Positions 28,876-40,810 of a stretch of 64,000 nucleotides of DNA are shown here, one piece after another. Within the stretch, counting starts at the first letter, position 1. Every line of letters begins with the position of its first letter. Both the position numbers and the translations under genes were made by a program. The stretch comes from Dirofilaria immitis (lineage: Eukaryota > Nematoda > Chromadorea > Rhabditida > Onchocercidae). Where the stretch lies: NCBI GenBank assembly GCA_024305405.1, contig JAKNDB010000068.1, forward strand, positions 4,030,501-4,094,500, read 5' to 3'. The notes beneath the pieces were generated by a model, which had not been told where the DNA came from, ran no database searches, and saw nothing but the letters and a program-made list of their open reading frames with translations.

Positions 28876-30707
28876 CATAGCAAAAAGGGAAAGCGGAAAA
28901 TTAAATGAAAGTTTTGTAATTTAATTTTCAAATAATATGAACAATCACTTTCTTGACTTCCCTCATTCTTTAAGCTCTCGATAAGATGACGAATAATTTG
29001 GCGTAGTATATCATCAAAATCAAATCAGCATTAATGAGTAAATTAGATCATTGAAAAGTATTCAAAATCACTTCAGCGAAAATTTCTCGAATTGTAAAAT
29101 CACATTTACTCAGATGAGAATATCGAAACCCAACTAATAATTAATTGAAATGACACCGCATTTGCAATTAATATCATTATGAAAATTTCAAATAAAATTT
29201 CGCTTTATCATATTTCTGGATCAACCGAATTTAATCATCAACGTATGCTATTATTTCTGCATGATGCAATCGATTGAAAAGAATTAATTATCAAATATTT
29301 GCAATGTTATTTAATTACAAAGTTTAGAAATTAAAAATTGGAAAAATCCTTAAAAAATTGATCGTTTCGAATCTTTCTCCTACAAACCTACAGAATCCAA
29401 TCTATTCTCTACAAGATTATTATGTTTTGTCAAATGATAAATAAAAAAGTAAAATGGAATCGAATTTTATATATAACAATGATTATATTTTAGATAAGAA
29501 AGATAACGAAAATGATAGATATATACTGTAAGTTAAAAGGACACTTATTTTAAGTAGCAGTGAGAAGAAATAATGAGGAAAAATTTTATGGTATTTCGTA
29601 AAATTTTTCCTTTTCTTCTTTGTAAACAAAAGTTTTTCGTTTTTTGGGGAGAGAAAACAGGAATGCAAAAGATTATGAGAAATAAAGATAGGGAGGTGAA
29701 AAAAGGAAGAGAAAAGTGAAAAATAAATAAACTTTTACTGCTTTTTTATTTTCTGAAACTTAATGAAAAAAATATTAAAATAACAAATTAAAAAATATTT
29801 GTTCTAAAAATTTATGCACTTTTAAAGGCAATAAAAATTTTTGAAAAATAAAGAAAAAAAGACAGAATGATAATTAAGAATGATAAAATAATAGATAAGA
29901 TAACAAAAAAATCGCAGAAAAAAAAGAAATAAAATCTTAAACTTAAAGTACTATTTAAGAACAAATATTAGATTCCGAAAAATTAATATACTTTTACAGA
30001 TAGTAAAATGATTTTGGAAACTAAAAGAATGGGTAATGATAATTAGATATGTGATAAGAATAGATAAAATAAAAATAAAAGTAGGAGCAAAAGAAAAAAA
30101 TGATTTCGTTTACAAATTCAAGTATTATTTAAAGCAATATGAACTTTTTTTTTAAAAAAATGGACGATATAATAGGATGAAATGCGTATCACTTATTTTA
30201 AAAATTTGATACCTTTTCTAAACAATTAGATTTATTATTGTTATCATTAATACTATCACTATTATTATTATTATTATCTTATGACTAATTATTCCATTTC
30301 TTTCCATTAATTATTATTCAAACATATTTTTAAAAAGAATAAAAATACTTTTTAGTGTTAATAAATTATAGACTTATAAATATATATTGAAAAAATATTT
30401 AATTTAAATTAATTATTCTATTTCTTCCTTTATATGAATCTATAATTTATTGAAAAACTTTTGGCATAATAAGTTATAGACGTATATGTACATATATTTA
30501 GAAAAGAGATTATTTAATTTAAATTAATTATTACATTTCTTTTCATTATCTAATCATTTAAATTAAAGAAAAAAAAGAAACAAAAACGAAACATTTTTTA
30601 ATATAATAAATTTTTTGTTAGTTAACATTGAAATTAATAGAATGGATCATTTTGAACAATTTTAAATATAAGCTATTAATTTGATAAACAATTTCCCTCC
30701 TCTTCTC

Positions 30708-30767
30708 ATTCGCAGTCGCATTCGCATTCGTATTCGTATTCGTATTCATATTCGTATTCGCATTCGT
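30708..30767 (+). repeat. (CGTATT/CGCATT)n hexanucleotide repeat
   Basis: About ten hexamer units; the + strand frame reads alternating Arg-Ile. It is not regarded as a gene. Confidence 0.9.
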
Positions 30768-31594
30768 AAATGTCGTAACATGTTTCGTTATCGTTTGTGT
30801 GAATCAATTTCAACGCGATCATCGATAAATGAAACTGATCAAATGCATAAATTCTATTGTCACGGACATTAAAATTAGAATATTATCCCATCATTTTCTT
30901 ATCTATGATTCATATCGAGACTAAAGAGATTGAAAAAAAAATCGAGAAATATATATTTTTTTATGTTATAGAACAAATATTGTCAATTTGATTTGGTTAC
31001 TATTATAAAGCCAAAAAGCTTATCCAATAATGGCATATCATAAAAAAATCCCTTGAGTATTGAGCTATCTTTGTCATCAAAGGGAACAAAAATTAATTCT
31101 AAGATTTATTTGCAATTTAAAAAAAATCAATAAATCGAATGAAAAAAGAAAATCTATGCTACTTTGATGAGCAAAAAAAATGATACTTTGTTTATAATTG
31201 AAATATATTTTGAGAATTTATAAAATGCTATTTCTATTTACAAATAAATGTTGTCATACTATACTTATAGCAATATCTTTCTATTTTATATTTGAATTAT
31301 TCATCATAATTGCTAATTTCAGTTTCTCACATTAATCATTATGATTGCTTCTTATCAAAGATTTATTCTCGACCGTCTTTTCTTCAAAATTATCACATTT
31401 AAGATTTTTTTAATTTTTTACAATTGCAAAGAATAATTTCGGCTATTTGCAAATTTTCAATACATGCAACAAAAATTCTTACATATCGCACCATCAGAAA
31501 GATAGATAAAGTGATAAATTATATATCAAATATATATTATAAAATTACTAAGAAATGGAATCTAAAAAATTACGAAAAAAATTGAAGTATGCTA

Positions 31595-31785
31595 CAAAAA
31601 GTTATTAATAGATTCAGAAGTCAGTTTAGTAATGAAAGAATGAAATGAAGTAAGCTAAAAAGTTACCAATAGATTCAGAAATCAGTTTGGTAATGAAAGA
31701 AAGAATAACTAAAATAAGCTACAAAAAATAAGCTACAAAAAATTTCTAATAGATATGACAATCAATTTAGGAATGACAAAAATAA
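31595..31785. repeat. ~65-bp tandem repeat
   Basis: Three degenerate copies of a unit with AAGCTACAAAAAGTTA, ATAGATTCAGAAATCAGTTT and GGTAATGAAAGAA-like parts. Confidence 0.75.
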
Positions 31786-32540
31786 ACAAATTCAATTATA
31801 AATATCATTTCGACGTTGTATAGAAATTAAAATCAAATTGAAATATTTAAATTCAAAATTTAAAGAAAAAGAAAACAAAAACTTGTTGCTAATCTGTTGA
31901 TTAATCAAAATGATTCTAAAGTAAATAAAGAAAAAACAAACATTTCAAAAATGTATAAAAAGTATAATCAGCTAAAAGAAAAAGAAGTAAATTCAAATTT
32001 TGCGAAAAAAAGGAATGCTAAGAATATTTATAAATTTATATTTGAAATATAAATTTTTATAAAAAAATATTATGGCAAAAAATAAACAAATAAATATCAA
32101 AATGATCTCAAAATTAGAAAAATATGATCATAAAACAAAACAAATTAGAGTAGACAATGAAAAAAATAAATAAATAAATATAAAAAAATGTTGAGTTTAG
32201 AAATGGTTGGCTAATAATCGTTAAATGATAAATAATCAATGATCAGTTAAATTTTTTTCGTTTATTTTCCCTTCCCTTTTGTTACTCTCAATTTCTGCAA
32301 CCTTCATATATTGCTGGTCATTTTAATTGATCTATAAAAGTTTATGATTGCGTTTTTAAATTACATAAAAAATAATATGCATATATAAAGAGAAATTTTA
32401 GTCAAAAAAATCAATAAGTGTTCAAATTTGGTAGTAACTAAAAATTGAATATTGTAATTAACTTGATTTGTATTGCCTGAAAAAAGAAGGAGAAATAATT
32501 ATGATTATATAAAATCTTAGCTAGTATTTATTCATTATAA

Positions 32541-32885
32541 CAGTGGTTAATTTAATCCAAAGATAGCGATAGTAATCATGATTAATTTAATTCAACGACA
32601 GTAATAGTAGTTACGAATAATTTAATTCAACGATAACACTTGAAACTACGATTAATTCATTCGATGATATCAGTTGTAATTATAATTAATTTAATTCAAC
32701 GATATTGATAGTAATCATGATTAATTTAATTCAACAGTAACATTTGAAATTACCATTAATGTCATTCGATGATAGCAGTTGTAATCATGATTAATTTAAT
32801 TCAACGATAGCGAATACAATCATGATCAATTTAATTCAATTGTAACACTAGCAAATATGATTAATTTTATTTAATCATAGCAATT
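32541..32885. repeat. ~38-bp minisatellite
   Basis: About nine units of GATTAATTTAATTCAACGAT plus AGNNATAGTAATCAT-like sequence, with a higher-order pair of units (CATTCGATGATANCAGTTGTAAT) repeated. Confidence 0.85.
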
Positions 32886-33371
32886 ATTACTTTAATTCAT
32901 AAATAAGGATGATGGATTATCACTATAATAAAAAAATAAGTAATAAATATATTTGCTTGGAAAATCAATTTTATTTGATTAAAAATGATTAAAGATTAAA
33001 TTTATGATTTTAAAATGAATAACTGATAGATATATGTTTACTTATTTATTCACCAATACCAATTATATGTCACTTTTTGTTTACTTATATGCCTGATTGA
33101 GCTTATACTTTTGAATTAGTTTTTGGATTATAATTTCAACTGAATGTCAACTCTGACATACTTCTATTAACATTATAGGTATTAAATAATACATTTCAAG
33201 ATTAAATTAAATTGTTAAATTTTTTATTTTGTTATTCTAAAATTGATTGAAAAATTAAAAATCGTTAATTGGTAGCCTATTTATTAAGCATTACACCTTT
33301 ACCTGTAATAATACATTTTATATATTGTCCAATATGATACAATTACATATATCGGGATGTCACGTCTAGAG

Positions 33372-33560
33372 ATATTATTTAGTTCTCGACTAACTAAGCT
33401 ACTAATAATTTTAGCTAAGCTAAAGCTATTTTACTTTTAGTCTTGAATCGCTAATATATAATTGGCTTTTAAAGAGAGTATTTAATTCTCAACTAACTAA
33501 GCTACTAATAACTTTGGCTAAGCTATTTTAATTTTAATCTTGAATTGTTAACATGTAACT
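33372..33560. repeat. ~105-bp direct duplication
   Basis: Two copies share CAACTAACTAAGCTACTAAT, TTTNGCTAAGCTA and TTTNAATCTTGAATNG-like blocks, starting near 33374 and 33479. Confidence 0.8.
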
Positions 33561-35222
33561 TTAGTTATTGGAAATATTTCAAATTTTGGCAAATCTTTCT
33601 TATTTTTTTATTATTTTTTCTAATCTTTAATAAAGAATATTGAATTAGGTCTCAAGAAATTTTATAAATAGTTTAATTAAGAAAAAATAAATGACGAAAA
33701 ATAAAGTTAAATGTAAGAAAATGATAAATATTATAACAATTACTTAATTACTTAAAAATAATTAGTAGAATGAATAAATGATAAAAATAAAATTTTCTTT
33801 AAATTTCGTAAAAATTCTATTTTTCATTTTATAAAAATAAAAAGAAAATTACAATTTTTAATAAAATTCGTAAAATTAAATTTGAAAATAAAACAGAACG
33901 AAATATTATGAAAAATTAATTTATATTAATTGCTCATTTGGCTGAAATCTTTTGAAAATTCTGTCTCAAATTTCACTATTCTCTACTTATTTGTCTACGA
34001 AATTTTTATTGCAATTTGATTAGATTATAGGCCAAGTAAAAGATTAAAAAGAACTTCCGTAATAGATCATTAAAGCCAAGTAAGGCAATAAATGTTTAAA
34101 ATTTTATGATCAAAGATTGGGGCCATATTTTTTCATTTTGTCGTCAACCGCTAATCATTTAAAAAAAAAATGCATACCTTTTCTTACAATTCAACAACTT
34201 ATTACAGTGAAATTTTTAAAATAAAAGTTAAAATTATTCCTAACAAAATAAAAAAGAAATGAAGTCGAGAAATATCGATGAAATCATTCATAGGCATTTT
34301 TTTCTGAGCCTTAAACCTAATGGAATGAAATACAGCCTAGCAACAACATAAAAGTTTCGAAATAACGAAATAAGAAATGGTAACAGAAGGGTTTCCAAGG
34401 TTACTGGAATGCATTTCGATTCATTGAAAAATTTCCGCTTCCAGATAACACATAATTTATATTTCAAAATGACAATCGTCATTGGCCAAATTTAACGATA
34501 GATGAGAATCCTGATATGATAGTATGATTATGAAATTATCAAAAGAAATATCGAAATAAAAATATATGATAATTGAAGAAATTTGTTTGTCTTCTGAGAA
34601 AGTTGAGAAAGTTTTATTAGATGGGAAATTATTCTATTTTTTATCTTTCAATTATATTTTAGTTCTAACTTATTTTATTCGCAAAATTTCAAATCGATCT
34701 TGTTTTTTCTCTGATCAACAAAAGAAAAAAATTAATAACAAAATATGCTGCAATTATGTAATTATAAATTTATAAATTCGATTTTATTTTTTTAAATTTT
34801 GGCAGATCAAATAAAATAATTTTCGTATTGATTGATAATGAAACAAAACAATCGATATTTTCCAGTCTAGAAATTTGCTGGTATAAACTAACTAACTTTT
34901 ATCATATTTATTTATTTAAACAAACAAATACTAAAGAATTGAAGAAAACAAAAGCTATTAAAGTATTAAAAATCGATAGCATCCTAATCTTATTGAATGA
35001 TATGATAAGCGAAACTAAAATTATAAGCATTAAGTGAGGAAACGAGAAAAGCGAAATTGATATCGAAGAAAGGGATTATTTGTAATATAGTCTCGATTAC
35101 TTCTGATAATGACATCAGATTTGAAATATGAATCACTGAAAATTTATTATTCGATTTTAGCTTAGTTCTTTTTTAATCCAAATACTTATCTCTCTTATTT
35201 TCTTTGAATAATGAATAGAAAG

Positions 35223-35239
35223 AGGTCATCAAGAGGTCA
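35223..35239 (+). promoter_or_regulatory. DR5 nuclear-receptor-type element
   Basis: AGGTCA-TCAAG-AGGTCA: two perfect half-sites in direct orientation with 5-nt spacing, the classical arrangement bound by nuclear-receptor dimers. The motif is seen; receptor binding is inferred. Confidence 0.4.
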
Positions 35240-35465
35240 CACACAACATCTGCAGATAGAATATCTGTGTTGTAAATAATAAATTAAATGAGTGTTACAA
35301 AATAAATAAAATATGAATAGTCAATGATCAGCAATTGCATGATCATTTCGATCTATTGAGAAATTGCATATCAGTTGTTAAATTATCTCATTAAAATTCA
35401 GCATTTAAAAATGTTATGAATGAATGGAATAACCAAAATTGAATATGAAAATTTATTATATCTCT

Positions 35466-35592
35466 CATCTTGACGAATATCTTGGCATTTACCTGCCCTA
35501 TGCGACATCTCGACAAAATACCTTAACATTCATTCACCTGTCTATGTCACATATTGATAAAATGCCCTAACATTTACCTGTCCTAAATCAAA
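35466..35592. repeat. ~50-bp tandem repeat
   Basis: Three degenerate copies containing ACATTTACCTGTCCTATG and CACATCTNGACAAAATNCCNTA-like parts. Confidence 0.75.
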
Positions 35593-37799
35593 TTGACTTT
35601 TATTGAAGAAAAATCTGAAATTGATATATAAAAATGAAGTAATTTTACCGAAATATACATTTCTGATGATAACAAAATTTTCAATTTGAATCACAAAAAT
35701 GTCTCTAAATAGGCGTTATCAGCTGAAAAAACGAAAGAAAAATTAAGTTAAATTAATTAAACAAAGGTTTTTAATTTATTGAAAGAAAATTCAAATTCAA
35801 AAATTAGTGACCCAAAAGATTTCAATATTCTCATCCGAAAATTCGAAAAAAAATGACAAATTTCATATTTCAAATGTTCAATTCAATTTTTCGAACAGCA
35901 AAAAGAATGATTATCAGTGATTATCAGTGACGAACGGGTGGTTTTAAAAAAACTTTTTTCTAAGAATCATTTTCATTGTTTCAATTAATTGGGAAATTAA
36001 AAACAAATAGGTTACAAATGACAGTTAAATTAATTTTTTTAAAAAAAAGAACTTTTTTATAAACTTTAATTTGATATTGTTCAATTTGGCAAATTAATTT
36101 TCAAGATGAATTAGCCAAGCTTAACCAAAATTCATAGGCTCAAAATTTAAAAATTGTGAAATAAGAACAATTTTAATACGATTATTTGAATTCGTTCTAT
36201 CACTACTATAATGAGATTGATTGATATTATTCAATAATTAAAATTATTTTTACTTATTTTTTGCAAAGGTAAAAATTAATATTACTACAACTTAATGAAA
36301 CTAAAAATTCAAATTAATTAAAATTTTCAAAAAGAAAAACAAATTTTACAATTAATTTATTAGTTATATTTCGAAATATATCGAAAATTAAGCATTCTCG
36401 AAATGATTCATTTCACAAGCAACACTTCTAAATTATCGTTTTATGAAAAATAAAAAAAAATTAAAATGAATAATATATGTTTTTCATTATTTGTCATCAT
36501 CTTATCTTAAAATTACTTTGTAAGTACATTCCAATCTATTTTTAGCGTAGTCAATTCATAAAATTTCTGATTTTTGTTACTGCTTGAAGACGAAAAATAA
36601 ATCACATCAAAATTCCTTTTTCCTTCAAAAACTTTTCTAGCGTTTCTGAAATCGAATGATGGATCAATAGATACAGTGAAAAGAAAATAAATATATATCG
36701 AATAAATGAAATGCTCCGTTGTATAATTTGAAATTTATATCACATTTAATATGGAAAATTGATATTGCCTCGAGAATAGAAAACGAAAAAATGTAAAAAG
36801 AATGGAAAAGATGAGGATAGAATATCGAGAAAAGGTTAAAGGTTAAGTAGATGATTTTTCTTGAGAAGATTATTAGTATCTTGAATTTTGATCATTTTAT
36901 TTCTAAATCCTAAAATGATACTTCCCATCTTGTTCATTCCTCATTTTTTAGCTTGTAATGACTCATCCTTATTCTCTTGACCTCCCTATAATTAAAGTTC
37001 AAGATGTCCCTGAGCTGGCAGAGCTCAAGTTGTAATTCTAAGTTGCAAATTGATGTTATCAATTAGATATGCAATTATTTATATTATAATGCTAAAATTT
37101 ATTAAGTAAATTTTGGTCAAAAAAATTTGTAACGAAAAAAAAGTCAAATTTCAATTTTTTAAAATACAAGCCATCATATAGCTAATAATATGAATTCATA
37201 ATTTTAATTGCAAATTATTTGAACGAGAATTCTCAAAAAAAGAATCTCGACTAGTAATAATTTCAAAAAGAATGAAAAAATAATTTATCTCGAGACTTCA
37301 GTACTGCTTAAAGTATTTCTTACTAATTATTAAAAGTTAGGCTTCATTTAAATTTCTTTTTATAAAAATTTTCTTATTCGTTTAGCAACTTCTTCTATCA
37401 TATACGGAATTTTATCCTAAATACCGAGTAATCAGTATTGAGTTATTTCAGGGAGAGTTTGAAATTTGAAATGAGGAATGATTTGTACAGATTAGAACAA
37501 TTATAAAAGGTATGAATATCAATGATAATAAGACAGATGTCTGCTGAGCAAATGATACGCTTATCATTAATAAGCAATTATTCATCATTTTATTTTATAC
37601 ATATATATATGTAGATGAGCAGCAATTCATTATCATATATTTTTTTCATCTTTTCATAAGCTTCTAAACAAACAAAATTTTTGATTTCAAATCAATTGTT
37701 CAATATTATTTTATATATAATGGAAAATCAATTATTAGTTAACATTTTGCGATGAATGAATAAGCATAGAATCGATTGTTTATTTAATTTATTTATTTT

Positions 37800-38105
37800 T
37801 TCCATTTTTAAATTATTCATTTTTAGCTAACAATAATAATTTTGTTTTTCGGGCTAATTTAATATTTTCAATCAATATGGATCATTATTTGCACTGAATT
37901 TAATTATAATTTCTAACTAACAATAATATCCTTCTTTGAACAATTTCATATTTTCAATCAATACAGATAATCGATCTATTGACAAATATTTTGCCTTCGA
38001 TAATTCGATATTTCCAATCAATATAATAATCACTTTTGTATCCAACTTATTTATAATTATAACTATTGATAATATCGTTCTCGAATAATTAGAAATTTCC
38101 AATAA
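37800..38105. repeat. Degenerate tandem repeat
   Basis: Several copies of a unit with TTCGANTAATTNNATATTTTCAATCAATAT-like sequence separated by diverged spacers. Copy borders are uncertain. Confidence 0.55.
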
Positions 38106-38518
38106 GTTAAAATAATTTTCATATATTTGACTATTATTTAGCCATTGTTTCTTTCGTCACTTCAATTTAAAAACTTCTATGGAAAGAAAATTAAGCCATC
38201 GAATGAAAATATGAATCTGCTAAATGATCTGACTCTTTATCATTTTGGCTCGAGAAATGAAGAAAAAAATATTTAGTATCAGAAAAAGAAAAAGGAAATG
38301 AATGTAAAATATATATGGTTGATAAGATAATTGATATATAAAAATAATGGAATAGAAGTAGCATTCGTATTTAATTTGCCATATCATCTCTTGTTTCGTT
38401 TCTTATCAAATACTCGTATCATGACTATATTAGATATGTAGCTGCTTTCTGATTCCAGATATATTCATTCTATCAACAATTGAAATCTTTGTTGGCAATT
38501 TAATTTTTGAAATTTAAA

Positions 38519-38689
38519 ATGAACACAGATCCTAGTTTTCTGTTTCATTCTTATCCAAATTCCTATTTACTGTATTCGGATATGTTTCTTCTTATTCCAA
38601 ATATCTTGATAGCTCAATTTTTTGAAATTTGGGTATCAGCCAGGAAGGGTGAAGGAGCAAAGATTGATATTTCTTCTCAATCAAATTAA
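38519..38689 (+). other. Unassigned coding-like ORF, 56 codons
   Basis: From ATG 38519 the frame runs to TAA 38687-38689 (starts MNTDPSFLFHSYPNSYLLYS). It is less AT-rich than its surroundings and uses mixed codons (CTG, GCC, AGG, GGA), unlike the Lys/Asn/Phe-rich random frames nearby. No flanking exons, domain or similarity were recognised. Chance remains likely. Confidence 0.2.
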
Positions 38690-39959
38690 GTAGAAGAAAT
38701 AGGAATGATAAATATGATAAATTGATGATATATTTAGGACACTTGTTTCGTTTAGGTGATAATTATCTCAATAGGATTTTTATTTTAATATCATAAAATT
38801 TCATAATTTTTTTATTTATTAAATGCTCAAAAATGCAATATATCGACCGAAAAAATTTATCAAGTGATAATGAATACTTTTAAGATACATTGCAAATAAT
38901 AATGAATGATTAAAACAGTCTTTTTATCACTAAGTAACAACAGCCAACCTTGATAATAATCATCGAAATAGGAAAGAAAAAAAGGAGAAAAATGGCGAAA
39001 AACGAATATACACTTTTTTTAGCTCTAAAAATGCTGTAAGCTTTTAAGCATTCATGCTGAAATAGTCAATTTAGATTTATAAAAATTTTACTGATTATCA
39101 TTTTATCATCCAAAATTGAATTATAATTAATCTAAAGGTTGTTTTAGTGTGGCCGATTTTTACCGTAATTTTTTAAATTTATAAATTTTATTAGATCAAA
39201 AGTGAAATTTAAATCCACTCTTATCACCTCGTTGGTTTCTTTTTTTTGAATTTTAATAAAAGTTTTATAAAAAGCAGAAAAAAAGAAATCAGAAAATAGT
39301 GTTGTGATTGCTTAATAAAATCATTGTTTAGGCTTTTATCTGCTATCTCCTAATGTTATTGATAAGAATATATAAGTAACAACAATATCAGCATGATGTA
39401 AGAGTGAGTTAACAATGATAATGGTATTTTATTAATATAATAGAGGAAAAAGTACTGATAACTTTATCAATTAGGATTATTTATAAAATAAATAGTAAAG
39501 CAATACTTTTCAATAATTAAATGGCTAACTTATCATTTGACAAAGAAAATTCTAACAATTTATCGAATCATTATTTTTTCTTGTTAAATCATCTTTTCAA
39601 TTAGTTTAAGAGAGAAGAATCCAATATATTTGTTAATGATTCTACTTGCTAAATATCTCGGATCGATGCAAGAATCAAAATGTGTAATAATCATATGAAA
39701 TTGTTAAAACAAGTTTTTTCGATTTTCGATAACTTCCAAGTAGTATCATTGATTGTTGAAAGAATGATTAATTTGATATAATCTCAAAGCAATGAACGAT
39801 AAAAATTATTCCTTTTAAATTTTAAATTTTTAAAAATCTAATTAAAAAATCATTCTTATAGGCTGAAAATTTACGATAAAAGTTTTGAGAAAAAATTTGA
39901 AACAGATAAAACAATATAAGTAAAATTGTAAAAAGATACAATTTGCTTTTTTAATTTTA

Positions 39960-40375
39960 ATTTAAATTTTCTTCAAAATGGATGCAAGAAAAATGACATT
40001 ATATTTTTAAGTAAAACATAAGACCTAAAGATAAATTTGGAAATTCTTATAAGTTAAAATTAAAGAAAGATTTCAAGAAAATGTTTCAAACTTTTCCGTA
40101 AAACAAATGGCATATGAAAAGTTGTTTTTTTCAAAATTTTGTTTAAGTTTTCTTCGAAATAAATGCGAAAAAAATGATATTATAGTTTTTAACTTGACCC
40201 GAAGATAAGTTGGCAAAAATTCTAATAACTTAGAATTACGAAAAAGTTTCAAACTTCTTAGATAAATTAAATAATAGAGAAAAGGTACGATTTCTTTTTT
40301 TCAATATTTTTTCTTAAATTTAATTTGAAATTTTTTCAGAGCAGAGCAAAAAAATGACATTGTATTTTTAGGTGG
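39960..40375. repeat. ~180-bp tandem repeat
   Basis: Three degenerate copies start near 39962, 40149 and 40328. Each carries a TTTTCTTCNNAATNNATGC block, AAAAATGACATTATATTTTT and a run of AAATTTTAAATT-type sequence. Confidence 0.75.
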
Positions 40376-40648
40376 GAAAAAGGATTAAAAATTAATTAAT
40401 AATATTTGTTTATGAAATTTAAGCCGATAATTTTAGCAAGGAATAAAATGGAAAATATTCGAGAATAGCAATTCGAGAATATTTTATTCAAAAGAGAATA
40501 GTTAAGTGAATAAATGAATGATATATTAAAATTTTTTTTTACCTTTTCATCAATGAATAATAAGAATTTAAAAAGATTGAATAAATAACAATTTGAATCA
40601 ACGAGCAACGGCAAATACATGCTCCTCATATATTTTACAAAAAATAAA

Positions 40649-40666
40649 TGACCTATGACCTGACCC
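40649..40666 (-). promoter_or_regulatory. DR1 nuclear-receptor-type element with third half-site
   Basis: TGACCT-A-TGACCT (40649-40661), with an overlapping TGACCC half-site ending at 40666. On the - strand it reads as AGGTCA direct repeats with 1-nt spacing, the type bound by HNF4/RXR-class receptors. Confidence 0.4.
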
Positions 40667-40797
40667 AAATAATCGAAACTGAATTCTTTTTTCGTTTTCA
40701 TTAATGAAATAGTAAGAAACCCTGAAAAGATCGGATAAATGACAAATTTGCATCGACAAGTAACAATCAATATATGCTATGTATACATTTAAAGAAA

Positions 40798-40810
40798 TGA
40801 CCTATGACCC
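40798..40810 (-). promoter_or_regulatory. Second DR1-type element
   Basis: TGACCT-A-TGACCC at the equivalent position of the second 150-bp repeat copy. The paired half-sites are retained although flanking sequence has diverged. Confidence 0.35.

Noticed and set aside
30681..30872. Arg-Ile repeat protein
   Set aside because: It is produced by a hexanucleotide microsatellite.
40396..40770. 124-codon ORF on the - strand
   Set aside because: It spans a 150-bp tandem duplication and repeat DNA; the frame is a by-product.
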